64,000 bases of DNA from Datnioides undecimradiatus. Lineage: Eukaryota > Chordata > Actinopteri > Lobotiformes > Datnioididae. The DNA lies in the NCBI GenBank assembly GCA_008933995.1, contig WARS01000011.1, positions 10,321,516 through 10,385,515 of the forward strand, given 5' to 3'. Position 1 is the first letter of the stretch. Each line of letters begins with the position of its first letter. Made by a program: the position numbers and the translations under genes. This document shows positions 26,901-41,718 of this stretch, in pieces. The notes beneath the pieces are model-generated. The model had not been told where the DNA came from. It saw only the letters and a list, made by a program, of their open reading frames with translations, and ran no database searches.

Positions 26901-29900
26901 GATAAATCCAAAAAGAGTTGCTGAAATGACCTGAAGACAATGGAAAATCTAGAAAAAAAAAAAAACCCAAAGAGACAAAATCAATCAAAATCACACTGTA
27001 CACCTTTCTCTAGCGAGGTTAATAATTATTTGACAACAAAAACAAGTACAGTAAAAATGGACATGTACAAAAACTGTGTTCAATGGCCTTTTGTGTTGAA
27101 TTATTCAAGTAGATTTGGTACAGTGAGAGTCAAAGGTTATGAGACACTCTGCCTGTGGAGGCCTATATGTCACGGGCGCAGTCTGGATGGATGGATAGAC
27201 CGGGTTGCTTACACTGTCACAGTCGGGGGGGGGGGTCAGATGGTAGGAGCTTCCTGTCGCCTACTGTAAGTCCCTGGACACTGAGGGGTCGAAGTTGTTT
27301 AAAGGGGTGTTTGACTGAAAACAGCTCCAGAGTGCCCAGTACTTACTAAGGCGTATAGCAGGACCGCAGGATGTTACAAAGACATCATAGGCAGGAGCTG
27401 AGCCCGTACAGAGGCGTTCCTGTGTTTCCAGTGTGGTGGGACACTGACCAGCAGTGAGCACTAAGCACCCAGGAACACCAGGTGGGATGGGCGGTGGGAG
27501 AGAGGAGGGGCTGGCAGACATTTCTTTGCAGCAACTGATGTTACAACAAAATCCACAAACTGTCCCATATCTGCTTTGCGGATGTCGACCCTGAGGTAAA
27601 TGTGCAGATTATGGATTAAGAAGTGATTAATGAAACCTTCTCAAGGGTGAGCTACTCAGAGTTTTTTGCAAGACAAAGTTAAAAATTGACTATAACAAAA
27701 AAAACAACAACTCAAGAATAAAAACCACAAAAAGCTGCTCAACAGCAATGTGAAGAATTTTGTTTTGTTGAATTTTGCGAAAATCAAAGATTTTCCTTTT
27801 CAGAGACGGTAAATGTAAAACCCTCTCAGTGCTTCTTTCAATAAGAGCTGCTGATCAGTGGCATTCAAAGTGTCATCTTGCAGCCTGGAAAGTATTTTAA
27901 CATCTTTACAGAGGGTCGTGTTTCTTTAGGGTCATCTTTACTTTTTCTTACATGTGGTGATTTGAGGAAACTACTGCATTCGATCTAAATAAGGGATGTT
28001 TTCTTTCTGGAAGATGTGACAGAGCTGATTCTTCACAACTTTAAAGAGAGATGGCTGCTGTGGCGAACGAGGGACAAGGACCACCATTCATGAACTTACA
28101 CCTGCCAAACCGCCTCAAAAAGCCCTCGACGCTTCCAAGGCAGAGTTGTTAACATGCATACAGCGTGAAGCGCAGGAGTGAAGGGCAAAGAGTCGCTCAG
28201 TAGGGTGAAGCACAGCACGTGCAATTCATGATGGCAGCAGTCTGGAGGGGTCTGACAGGACCAGATACATGGACGACTATTTCCGGCCGTGGTGCTGAAG
28301 CATTAAAAGAAAATGTAGGCATAACACAGACTGGCGGGGCTGCAGCAGTTTTGATAGTGGTGCCCGTTTCCATGGAAGGTTTTACTGTGCCTTTTGCCTG
28401 ACTTATTGAGGCATGTCTGTCTAGAAACACAAGTCAGCTTTCTCACGGGACATCTGAGCTTCACAGGCAGGACATCGTGAGGCTGGTGAACACTGCACTT
28501 TGCTGATATGTTCATTTTGGTTCAAATGTTTGTACAACAGTTTAAAAGCCCCCCCTTGTTTGCGAGAGAGAAGTTTGAAAGCAGCTGTTTGAGCGCTCTG
28601 GTTTGATTGGGGTGAATTTACAGCCACCTTTTTATTTCCTTGGCATTGTGAAATTGGACTCTCCAGCAGTAGCGGAGGATTTCTCCCTGTGCTTATGATG
28701 GAGTTGGGAACATCCCACCCACACTGCTAGCATCGTCTAGGTAGTACTGTTGTTCACTTCTCTTTCTACTCTTATCATACAGGTTGGTTCAACCCGCTAA
28801 TTACAGCCATTTTTCCGCCAACAGTTTTACAGTTGGAAGGAGGAGATGGGGGGGGGGGGTCTGCAACTGGGTGTCTCCTCCTCTGTGCTGCTCTGCTCAT
28901 GATAAACCTCTCCTCTTTTATCAGGACCTGTCCTCTCTTGTCTGCCTGTTGCAGATAGCTGCTTTGTTCACTCTGAGCTCCACCATGTCGCAAGCCAGCC
29001 CAGGCTCTGCCCAACACTCTCTGGCCTACATTTGACCCCCCGAAAGTTGAGCAACCTTATGCAATTTGGCGTTCCTGGAGGTTCACCACCTCTCTGACAG
29101 GACAGGTAGAGCCAGATGGGTGAGGGAGAGCTCCCCAGTGATGCCGTGTTAGCACTCCTCCTGTGGGCTGTGAATAACTTCTTGTGGGATGCAGCTGTTT
29201 CCTCCAGGGAGGCCACAAAAGGCAAAGCCAGGAGGGGGGAAGTGAGCATGCTGTCTGGCTCTACCTGTGATACTGCCAAACACCAGCCTCAGGCCTCAAT
29301 GAAGGGCGGCTTACAAGACTGAATAGAAAGCTTTCATTCACTCTTGTCTTTGGTACTTTTTCCTATGTGTGCTTGAGAGAGGGATAAACATTGTTTCAAC
29401 TAAAGTCCCTTTGTGTCCACTTTGTGTGAAACAGCGGCCGATGATACAGCGCTTTCTTTTTTAAGAAGAAGCATGAACAGCTGCTTTGAAACTTAACTGT
29501 CTCTATTTAAAGGGTCTCAAGTTTCTTCAACTGAGTATATTTATAAAAAACTGTCAACCCAATATAATCCTGATCCTCCCACAATGCAGATTTACACAGT
29601 GTATATACTGCACACCGCTGTTTAATGAAATACATATTTGACCCAGTGTAACGGTGACTGTATAACAACGTTGCAGTGGAGGACCAGATGTATTTTGTTT
29701 ACTGAGGTGTTTTTTTTTCCTTAACACGCAGCTTTTACATTACATATGAACCCCCAGGGAGGACACGAGGGTGAACAGGACACGAGTTGTGTGTACGATT
29801 GACCGTCTGGCTGTAGGGCTAGTTTCCTCGAACGTGAAAACTAAACAAAAAGGAAAAAAAAAAACAAAGAGTGCAAATTGTGTTGAGTGTAAGGCTGCTA

Positions 29901-30506
29901 TATATATGTACTGTTTGTTTCTCTTCACCATGTTCATTCTTTCAAGCTAACAAGGCCATCCCTGAGCAGGGCGTAAAATTCAACCCCTGTTGAATTTCAG
30001 AGTAAAGTGATGAGTATATTGTGCAGTCAATGTGAGTACTGTTAAGTACTGTGGTATTACAGAAATAGCAACTGTCTTCAATCCTGAGGTGTGTGTGTGT
30101 GTGTACCCCCTCTCCTCACCCATTCAAAAAACAACAAAAGCAAAATTAAAATTGAAAAAAAAAAAGCCATTTTGATAAGACTTGTCAGGGTGTCTGTTTT
30201 TTTTCTTCTAAACCTTGTTTAGCTGACTGCAAACATACATTGGACAACTAGCCATGATCAGAAGCTAAAAAAATACAGACATATGGTACAGAATGTAAAT
30301 ATTGCCATTTGGGAAAGGCATTACCTTCTTTTAGGATCACACAAGTAATTGCACTACAATAAGCAGTTATGTACAGTATGGTACACCACAGCAAGCGCAG
30401 GAATAGCAAAGGGTGGGGGGGGTTGCTGACAACTGTGCAACACAAGTGTTATGACAAAAACACAGGCCTCCCAGGTCAGAGGCAGAAAGTGCGACAGGGT
30501 TTCAGT
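23981..30506 (-). other. klf13: klf13 3'UTR and downstream flank (extent inferred)
   Basis: A/T-rich, stop-rich sequence directly downstream of the klf13 stop, with homopolymers and no exon on either strand. KLF13 mRNAs in vertebrates have multi-kilobase 3'UTRs. A minus-strand AATAAA at 24000-24005 is one candidate end, but several other signals exist. G runs occur at 27225-27235 and 28848-28859. Confidence 0.4.
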
Positions 30507-30823
30507 TTAAGGCGAATTGGCTGGGCTCAGGGCAGGGCTGAGGGTGGGGCTGGAGGCGTCTGAGCGGCTGTAGTCGCTGAGGGAGCTGGGACGTGTGGTG
30601 CTGCCACCGCTGCTGCCGTGGGGCCTCTTCAGCATGCCGGGCTGGAAATCTGAGTGGCGCCGGGCGTGCTTCATCAGGTGGTCGCTGCGCATGAAGCGCT
30701 TGTCACAAAGCGGACATCCAAACTTCTTCTCCCCTGTGTGGGTGCGGTAGTGGCGGGCCAGCTCATCAGAGCGGGCGAACTTCTTACTGCAGTCGGGCCA
30801 GGTACATGGGAAGGGCCGCTCTC
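30507..30823 (-). CDS. klf13: klf13 coding exon 2 (fingers 2-3 and C-terminus)
   Basis: The acceptor on the minus strand is GTGTTACAG|GAGAGCGG, completing the Gly of the THTGERPF linker. The exon carries fingers 2 and 3 and the Ser/Pro-rich conserved tail, ending [10 protein letters not shown] and stop. Confidence 0.96.
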
Positions 30824-33800
30824 CTGTAACACACACGAAGGGAGGAAGAGATGTCAGGCTTTTATCTCACATGAAGAAGAATAACCCTCTCATTTAGTTT
30901 TTGTCATTTAGTTACTGCTGACCATTTCTTGTGCAATTATCACCATGTTTCGCATGGTGATAAACATCACCATTCTTCCAGACAGCCTTGCAGACAGTCG
31001 TAGTTTCCCACTGATTTCAGCCTGATATGAAAATCTACTTGCAAAGATGAGGTAGGGCAGTATTCAAATTACTCAGTGAAGATCAACCCTGCTGCTGTTT
31101 TTAATGGTAAGCCTACGTGCTCTGTTGTGCAGCACTTGCAGGACAGACATTTCAAATCAGTCCACTGTCTTTAATGTGCAACGGTAACATTTTAACTTTG
31201 ACACAGATAAAAACAAGTTAACTCAAATCTAACTCAAAGTCTCTGCAAGTTGAATTTTAACTGTGTTCTGAAATGAATGGGAACCTGTGGATGCTGAAAG
31301 GTTGTAACACTACAATCAAAATGCATTTTTAAAGAGTAACCTCGGGAAAACAGTGGGCAGGAATGTAAGGTGTTTGTGATTAGTAGTAAAGGGCCTAGGA
31401 CAGCTAACATTACACTGTATGTGTGTTTACAGTTAGTTACATACATACATACAGTCAACCTTTTCAGGAGCACTGATAGTGTTAAAGAGTGTAAAATGAA
31501 ACAAATGAAACTCCGTCTACATATTGCTGCACTCTGATTAGACAGCTGGTGCCCACTATGTACCAAACAGCTCACCACAGTGGGAGACATGACTCACTGT
31601 GAGGCGTTTACAGGTTAACAAGTTATGAAGACTGCCATGCATGGCTAACAGACACTTTTCATAGAAGACCAGGCCTGCAAAACAAGAATGTGCTGTTTTC
31701 TGCACACAGCTGACAGAGTCATCAAGGAGTAACAATCACAAGGTAGTTGGTGGGTCCGATCTGGTCAGTAAGGGGAAAGATGTCAAAATCACCCAAGGCA
31801 TCTTCATAATATAAAAAAAGGACACAATAAAGGCGGCGGGGGAGCCATGGGATTCGGGGTAAATCACCTAAAAATTGTCGCTGCGCTGGAGGAGCAGACA
31901 CAGTTTAATTATCTAAGCTCCAGATGCTAATCACACTCACAATGGTTACCCAGCCCATTTTCCAACATGCAACTATCTGTGACTCGGCACATGGGAAATT
32001 ACACCCTTCCCCCCTCCATCAGGCAATAAAAGTGGGCTTTGACACAAATCTACTGAAAGCCAGATGGTACAATATATCTTGTGGTTTCCTTCCATTCTGA
32101 TATGGAAACAGTGTGCACGGAGCCTGAATGCAGCTTTCTGTGTCCACTGCCCAACATGTCTAATACTGTATTCCATTTTACTTCCATTTCAGTGAGTTTC
32201 TGCCTGACAATAGCCACATCCAGCTTCTAATTTTACCAGTGTGACATTGCAGTGCTACAGCAAAGGACAGGACATATTCTTTTAATGTTATGGTTCTTTT
32301 CCTAAGAATGAGAATAATCAATCATTACGTGCAAGCCTTGGCCAGGAATCTAAGGTATGAAAAGGAACAGACGGTGAGATGCGTGAATGTTTATAGGTGA
32401 CATGACAAATGAGCACATGAGAACAGGCCTGCCAAATGCTTTCTTTGTTCTGTGGCTTCCCTCAGGGCCACAATGGAAACAGTGCTGCTCAGCATCAAAC
32501 TCATATGCTACCTGATTCCAGTAAGTCTCAAAAACAAGAACTCAGTGCACAACTAGTCTCACTCCCCCCCACCCCCCATACTGCATGGTTACAAAACATG
32601 CAGACAGACAGAGCAAGTCTAGACAGCCCGGTCTGTGTTCCTGTCTCTGACGCCTCACCTCAGCTCCAGACAAAAAAATCAGTCAGCCCTGCCCACAACA
32701 GTTCCTGCGGGCTCATACAGGGTTCAGTGTATGTAAACTCTGTAAATGACGTATAGACATTTGCATACACACACACACACACACACACGCACACTGCCAA
32801 AATATCTTATCTCACTGCTCTCATTCTGCTGCTAGCTGACACATAGACACAAACCAATCTGCCCTGCACTAAGTTAGAGTTACTCAAAAAAACGAGGAGG
32901 CTGGGGTTGTTTGACCCTGTTACACATCCTGGATTACACCCTGGAGAAAAGGAGGCAGTTTAACTTTTAAAGGCACTAATCTCATTGAAGAGACTCATGA
33001 TAGTCTGATTTCATACCTTATTAGCAAGAGAAGCAGCCTGTGCTGCCACCTGGCACTACAAAATGAGTTATTGGCTAAAAAGTAGAGCTAAGCTCTGCGG
33101 GCTGCTTAAGGCTCAATAACCAGTGTAACGGATCCAACAACATTAATATTTAACCAGACACCAGAGAGCTAGGCTGAGATATCCAGTCTTACTGCCCTGA
33201 TACAGTAATGCAGTCATAGTGGACGCATCAGGTATCCAACAGCAACTCACCGAGACGCGTCAAATTATTTAGAGCTCCACGACTTCTTAAAAAATGCAGA
33301 ATAAACAGATACGGTGCCCATTTTCACCTCCTGCTAGACTGCTTTTGGCATTTAGGTCACTGATATGAATATGTATTTAAAAACCCTGCTGCTTTAATGT
33401 CAGCCTTGAGAGATTCACTGGCTTAGAGGAAAAAAAATCATGCAATGCCCCAATTAATTGTTGTGCTTGTTTCATAACACCAGGATTGGGATTTCCATGA
33501 AGGCAGTAAAAAAAGCTATTTCTGGTAACAATGAAGAGGTTTAGGGAAAAAAACTCTTTGATCCTGAGTGGAAATGACGATAGGGGCTATTACCCCGTGT
33601 GGCAGGAGGATGTCACTCTCCGAGATATTTCAATAGACCGCAGCTATTACTCAGCATCTCCGCTGAAAGACGAATGCTGCAAGCTGCACCCCTTACCCAG
33701 CTCTTATTCCCATCTAGTTCCACTGCCGTCACAGCAGGGCACCGTAGCGACCGTGACACCCCGCCCCATCGACTGGTTAACCTGTCTCTGGCAGTGTCCA

Positions 33801-36800
33801 CATCCAGGGAGTGGTTTGTCTTTCTCAGAATGTGTCAGTTGCAGAGGACAAGGGGGCACGTAATGAGGGGCAGCTTTTCCCTAACGAACACAGTGACCCA
33901 GTTACCCGTTAAGTGAGTTACATCATGCATGCAAACTGTACCTCTACTAAGCACTAGTGTCCCCCCTCCAAGGAGATGCGATTATGTCACAGGTACTGTT
34001 GTTATATAACTGTTCTCTCCGAGGCCACTGGGTCAGTAAATAAACAGCTCATCTCTGCTCCTCTTCCTCCAACCCTCGCTCATTCATATCGAAGAAGTTT
34101 GGCTCTGGAGTTTTCGCAGAAATGTTTAAGAGAAGTGGTATCTGAGTTTGTCACACCGGTGTAAGAGATGCTGTCTGCAAAGAAGAGATCAAATCTCTCT
34201 TTTTGACGTGAGCAGTGGCGCAGGAACTCAACCCAAGTCACCTGCTCCAACGACACCTACCAGCATTTCAAACACCAGCAGATAACATTCCTGGTGTGCC
34301 CTGAGGCATGGGCCAAATTCACACAGTGTACAGCTAAAACCTCCGTGTGAGCGTGCCATAAGAGAGCTAGAGTAAATAGCTGTGCAACATGAGGAGGGGA
34401 GAAGGTACAGTTCCTGTGGATACAGCAGAGATCAGCTTGAAGTTAACTTTGCTCTGCCTGCACAGTGAGAACCAGAACAGGAAATATCTTTTACAGAGCA
34501 AAGAACAAAACAAGGTGCACGTTTGACTTTTACATGTGAACAGCTCGAGAAGGAAGAGTGAATCTGCAGTCAGACTGTAGATCACAGCTCATTAGAGTTG
34601 GAGCTACCTCACTTCAGTGCTGGCTTAGTGGCACAGTCAGCTTGGCAACATGAAATGAGAGGGGCACCACTAACTCCAGTGGTAGGGCTCAGCACAATCC
34701 TGTAATTTGGTTGCATGTTTACAACAGACTATGACCTGTAACCAACCAGGAGCCAGCAACTCTGCCAGCAGACAACCATTCATGGGATTTTGGGTAATAC
34801 CAAAATGACTTCTGAGTCCCTCATCAGCATAAACCACTGGAGCAGACAGGGTTAACCCCACAATACCCAACCGCTCCCTCTACACGCACCATCACATGCC
34901 AAGATGATATAAACACAAACATGTGTGCAGAACAGTGCATATACATTAAGGCGGTCGCAGCTAGTCTTTTTATTGTTCACACAGCAGCAATATGTGCTTT
35001 GCTTGTGCAAAAATAACAACAAAGGCTTACAAAGTTCTGCGGTCTGTAGAGAGGAAAAAAAAAGGCAGGGCTTGATCTGAAACACATCTGAGATCGGAGC
35101 AACTGTTTACGTGGCTATTTGTCTATGAAAAATCAACTCAGTGGGAGAGGAGTCAAATTACTAAGAAAACCTCTCAGTCAAAGCATGTTTTGTCAGAAGC
35201 TTAATTCAGAGTTTGCTGCAAACAAGTCATCTCTGCAGGGGCGATAATGGACCATTGGGTGGGTCAGGTCTCGTGATGAGGACCAGCTCAAGCTTGTCTG
35301 GGGAAAGCTCCAAAAAACAGGCAGCACTTGATCTATTATCTTTTTTTGTCTTTATTGAGAGGGACCTTGCTTGGTTGCCGTTGAATAGCCAACCTCCCCT
35401 TGTGGGCCTATAGCTGTCAGGTTGTGAACAATAGCAGCAGCCTCGCTCCCAGCAGGAGAGGCACTCCTGTAATGCATTTCAATCAGACAGGCTGTGCGTA
35501 CTAACCGTAACTCACTCCCCTTGGTCGGCGCTGTACAAGGCTATTGACATTCACCCGGAGACATGCATCGTGCTCGAGTGTGACCGTCTGATTCCTGCAC
35601 ACACTTAGCCATACATTACTTCATCCCCTTAACTCTTCAAGGGAACAGCAGGGATAGCTTGCTTGCATTGACCAGCTCATCACATTTGCCTCAATTAGTT
35701 AGAGTGGGCACTCTGTTTAAGGCCTAGAGTGCATGTTAAAACAACAAATCCTTGATGTGTTGCAGGCAGTCTGCTTATCTTAAACCCTGGTTAACTAAGG
35801 ACATGCAAACAGCCGCAGCCATCAGTGGGTGTTTACAGTTCTGCAGAAGCAGGTAGGCGCAGGGATGCCCCATCATCCGTGACTCTCAAAGCACTACAAT
35901 GCCAGCTCATTCCACTGATGGAGTCACTGGTGGAGACACTATAGCTCATATGAGACAGGCGTCTCTTACTACCCAAACAAAGAGCTGTAGCCCTGCTAGT
36001 TCCTGAGAGGCCTCACTGTGCTGCGATAAGAGGAGATACAGGCTGGCGATAGTGCCAGCTGTCCAACGTTATACCTGATACTCTGACGGCAAGGGGGAGA
36101 GAAATATTTCCATGTCGAAAAGAAAACGATTATGCCCTCCTTCTTCCAACACTCTTCATCTCGTGCAGAGGGCCACACCCCCGTGTGTTGTGGTCTGCCA
36201 CAGTCTGATTTATCATGCTGAGAAAGGGACACACCTTATATACCGTAGGGAACATAAACAGCCCGGCTAGAGACACAACACTCCCTCTGACATTAACGCT
36301 ATGGCAATTTTCAGCCATCCCTCTCTGATTCAAGCTTAACTGAAAACAACACAGTGCACACAGTCAGAGTCAAACTCTCAGATGGGACCCTGTAAGTGCC
36401 TGGCTGACAGGGGCGTTCTCCACTGCAGAGGTCACAGCCCTTCAAACGTTAATCAGATTAGCTGCAGATGCAGCTGAATAAATGACCTACATCAATGGAG
36501 GGCATTGACAGTGAATATCCTGGTATCTAACCCCACCCCCAACCTGCCGCACTGTATATTCTTCGTCTTTGTACTGCAGGATCCCTCCCTTGCATGCGTG
36601 ATGCAGTTGGTGGTTTTTCACAGTGTTCCACAGGTCTGTATCCCTCTCTTCCTGCCGCTGGTAATCAACACCATGCCACAAGCCGTGGCCAGGGCTCGGC
36701 CTTGTAACACAACACGCTCGAGCACCTATTTTGCTTTGCTAGCCGGAGATGGGCGGGAGGGGTTGGTGGGGCACTAGACAGAGCAGCTTTTATAGAATGA

Positions 36801-39800
36801 CTCCAGAGTAAACTAAAGAATACATGCGCCCTGTGGGCCACTGAAAGCAACCCAGCTATGCTACTGCTTGACAGCAACCTTTCAGTGTCCACATGCATGC
36901 TTGGCTGCTTAATCACAGTTAAATCAGGTTTATATTCCAACATTAGTGACAAACTATCTGTCTGTAAGCTTTACATGCCCACATATAGGATGACATATGG
37001 ACAGCACATGCACCAGCACACGCACCTCAGAGATGTCTTGCATGGAGCAGCAAGACTGCATCAAAGGATTAGAACAGGCAAGATGGTGGCTCCACTTTGG
37101 TTTTATTTACATCCTGAGGATCAAGTAGATTTAACTAATGCCTTGTTTCCATTGGATACATACTGTACTGCAACACATGGCCTTCATGGCTCGGCCAGAT
37201 TTAATTCACAAGAGCTGCTTTTATGAAATTGTCTCATCTTACAGCAGAGGTCAACACTTTTGTGCATCAGTAAATGTATAAATGAATATAAATTTTAAGA
37301 AGTCTGCAGCTCTCTGAGGCTGTATTTTGACCTAGTAGTACAAAGAATGCTAATGCCAGCATACCAACTTGTTCACAATGGCATGCTCATGTTTAGGTGG
37401 GTAGACATTTAACCATCTATGGTCGATGTGGCAGTATGCTAACGCTGCTAATTACCACAGAAGAAAAAGCACAGCAGAGGCAGGTGAAAATGCCAGTAGT
37501 TTTTCAATATAAAGCAAAATAACACGGACACATTACAGTTCATCCAGTAGGGAACATTCACTGAATTTCTGCACAAAATTTTATGGCAATCTGTTGGAAC
37601 ATTTCACTCAAAACCACAAATGTCGACCTCATTTAGTGTAATAGGAAAAGTCCAGGGTTATTGTAGTATACATCATCTGGAAATCATGAATGTCTGTTCA
37701 AGATTTCACTGCAATTCATAACAGAGTTGTTGAGGTAATTTAGTCTTGACCAAAGCTGTCGACTGATGGACACAGTGCAAGCAGGGTTAAAAACACAAAA
37801 AACCGTAATGTTCGTAATGTCACCAGAATGGGGACAAATGGAAACTGTTGAGAATCTCCTGACTGGGTAGTCATCATTTCATTGCACGTCAGAAGAAATG
37901 TAGCTCAGCTGGGTGGGATGGTGGAAATCCTGCCGTGTGGCAGGTAGACAGACTGACCTCTTGTGCCCCAGTAGAGTTTTTACCCATTACTGTGCCAAGG
38001 TCAGGCTCAAGCGAGAGCAGGAAAACCCCATCTCCACCCTGCTACCTCATCACTGCCACCAGCCACACAGGAACACTGCACACTCTGTAGCAGGGCAGCC
38101 AAATATAAAACCACTGGTCGGGATTGCAGCATATATAATCAGAGACTCCTGCTTTTTTTCCGTGTGGAATTTGGGATAATTTCACATTTATAAAAAAGTG
38201 TCATTAACCACAGTTATTTGGCCGAAAATAGAAAGCATGAATGAATAACTGGGTCTATATGGCAGGGGAACTGTGCTGCCAGGTGGTGCCACTTATTTTT
38301 TTAGAGCAGGGATTTAGAGCCATCTCACAGTATTAGAGGTACCCCCAGCAGAAAACAAAAGATGTCTGGACAAAACGTCAAACCAACTGTAAAATATGTC
38401 ATTATGCTCTTTGTCTTTGAGAAACATTGACCTTGTTCCTCCCACTGATTCGAATAGTTTTCCAATAGGTCCTGTACACTGACAAGATGGCCTTTTGTAA
38501 GGCCCAGCTGTGGGGGCACAGAAGGCATGGGCTCTTCTTTTCTGAAGAAGACGTGACTTGTAATGAGCTTGTCAGGGGGCATCTCTCCTTTGGACATGGC
38601 AGACTGCATGACATGACCAGAGCAGAGTAATGAGGCTTCACAGAGAACACCATGTACTCCATGACGGCAAGACACCTCTTTAGAAAGTGGGCTTCATTGT
38701 TAAGAGTTGCTTATGCATCTTAAGAGAAAGAGTTGGAAAAGCAGGAATGAAAGGAAACTGGTGTTGATAAAAAGTGCTTGGTAAGAATCAGAAGCCCTTT
38801 AATCTCAAAGGCTTTAATTTGTTCCATTTAAAAGTTTGCCTGTACATCTGCATTACATGAGTGCATTTTCAATACTGCAGGATAAGTATATGTGCCAGAG
38901 AAAAGCCCCACCTCCCACACCGGGAGATCAGACAAAAGCTGTCTGGTAACCTTAGACCCCTAAACTGCATTGGATTCCTTGCCATCAAACTCAGTGCAGT
39001 ATAATTAGCTATTTAAATTCAGCATGTACTCTCGTGTTGGCTACATCCTGGTGTCCGTGTTACACTGTGTCAAGAGAATACAACTGTGGTTTGAGAAGAA
39101 GCCTAAAACGAAACCACTTTGTCTTTGCTGAGGGGAGCAGGAACTTTTAATACTAAGTTCCCTGTTGTTTGAGACAATGCATAGGCTTCACTTTGGACGG
39201 TTTTTGTATGTATATTTCACAATGATCTGTATCTTTAGTACACTGTTTCCTGTGAAACACTTAGCTGTTGAGTTTTTTCTCCAACTGTATATTTTCTAAT
39301 GCTTTGAGCACTCCAAATTCACATTATTCACCTCAACTCTGCTGCCTTGGCACCAATTAAAGCTGAAACTATCTTCATGGTTGAGATAATATGTAAATAA
39401 GGAGAACTGACAACAACAATGCTTCAGCGATTTGCAAAAGAAATTAAAACAACACACTAATACTGAAATTAGTTTTTCAGAGTGGTATTAACCGTAATAA
39501 TTCTTGCATGACTTAAAATAGAAATTATGAAGTCATAAGACATGACTAGTGGTTGAAGTTCACTTTGAGCAAGTAATGGGATTGATTTTTTTCATGTGCT
39601 GAGGACACTGCATGAGAAATACAACATAGCTCAGGTTTTCAACTGCTCTTACATTGTGACAAATCACATCACATCACACACAAGGATTGCAAAAGCTGGG
39701 ATCATGAGGCTTTGGGCGTTACAGAAGTCAAGTGAGGACGCCTTGTCCCTGGCTCTTTGTTCAGCCTCTATAACAGTGGTTCCCCCATCAATTAGATAGC

Positions 39801-41671
39801 GGTGTTTGGCCGGGACTGACTGGGCTGGAATCCATTCTCTCCTGACTCTGCTAGTAGAGGCTGAAGGGAAGCACACTGCCAGAGTCTGGCTCTGTGAAAG
39901 CACTGCAAGGTTGGCTGAGGCAGCCTGACTGAACTCAGATGACCCACATTCTGGGACTATCCAATCAAATAAGCAGAAAGAGTCATTATTATCAGAATTT
40001 ATGGGACACAAACCAATCGTGAAGTCAGAAGCAGGAGCATATCTAAACAGAAAGGCAGGCGAAAGGAAACGCTTAATAGCCATAGAGACAAGGGCAGGGC
40101 TAATATGGAGCAATAAAACCACACTAAAAACACATGGTCGCGGCTGAAGGGAAGCACACTGAGGGGCTGGAGGCTGGCTCTCTGAGAACACCTCTGCAAG
40201 TTTGGCTGAGACAAGGCAGCTAAACTGAGATGACTCACGTTTTGTGACTGTCCAATCAAATGAGCGGAAAACATTCTCATTATCAGAAATTATAGGGCAC
40301 AAACCAATCACAAAGCCAGACACAGCAGTGTATCCCAAAAGAAAGGATAGGCTTAATAGGCAAAAAGACAAGGGCTGGGCTGATAGACAGAAATAAAGCA
40401 GCATATACAATGCACAGTGCAGCAGACTCAGGCATTTTGCTCCATTTCAGAAATGATACCGGGGTATTATAGACCTCTATTTTATGTATATACATAAGTC
40501 AAATCAGCATTTCAGTCCTTTAGCTTGTTCCTAACAAGATTACACACCACTGCAGTCAGCACCTGGCTGCAACTGATGGATAAGGGCTATGGTGTCTTAA
40601 AGTGGGTACTTTCAGATTTATAGTTTGGCTTTGGTGTGCAACATATGGCTCCCATATGAAATTCTTCTAAAGGATAATAAACAGCGATATAAAGGACACA
40701 AATCAATCACAAAGCCAGAAGGGGAGAGTTTATCCACATACAAAGGCTGGTGAACGAGACAAGAATCTACTCCGGAAAGGATAGATGACAGATTTTTAAT
40801 ACTGAGAAAATTTTAAGGAAGCGTGCAGAAAGGGGGCTTAATGCCGAGGAGACATCTCACGTATTTTAAATTGTGTGTGGAGCAGTAGTTTTCCATGTGC
40901 CTCTCTCTGCACAATGACATTTCTATATGATATGGGTCAAGTTCATACAAGGCGTTTCTTATGCTATCCGGAGAGATTTGTTTTGTTTCTGTGCTGTCAG
41001 GCTGATGTGTGGTGTGTGCTGGGCGTGTGTGTGTGTGTAAAGAATGGTGGATAGCGGCGGGGAAGGGGTGGTGCGAGCTGCAGTCTACAGAGCAGAGAGG
41101 AGGAGAGGCTCCTCGGTCGAGGCTCAGCTAGCTGAGTCTGTTGCTGGCCAGATCAGCTGGCGGTCTGTCTAGCGGGGGTGTGGCACATCACAACAAAGGG
41201 CTTTGGGTAGACAGACGACTGCACAGCTCTTATCAACCCCCCAGTTTAGAGTCGATCTACATCTTTCCCCCCTCTCTCCCTCTCTGTAGCCTATCCTGCG
41301 GAATGCAAAGAGCAAATATGGAGGTATGGTCCTTCAGGAAAGTCAAACACATCAGACTGTTGATCTGATCTGGAGCGTGTGCGATAGCCCTTCACTCTGC
41401 AGTGTGATGGTACACTTACTGGGTTGATCTTGAAAACTTTTTGCATGCCCACGTTATTGCAAACGTGCTTTATTCTGCGATGTGCACATTACGTGTTGTT
41501 GAAGGCTGTTGTTTTCCTTATTCGTGTTGCAATGTAAACCGAAATTGAACTTAATTAAATGCGCTCAGAAGAACGCTGGAAATAGGATCTGTGTAATTTT
41601 GCTCTGCGTTTGCACTGCAGTTTCGGTTTGTACACACTGTCCAATGCAGGGGAGGATGGGAGAGAGAGAGC

Positions 41672-41718
<47 letters not shown>

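Noticed and set aside
39664..40410. A 248-codon open frame on the minus strand as a new protein gene
   Set aside because: It spans two copies of a degenerate tandem repeat inside an intron, has no recognisable domain or homology, and its Met start lies outside the repeat logic. It is kept only as a finding about the repeat.
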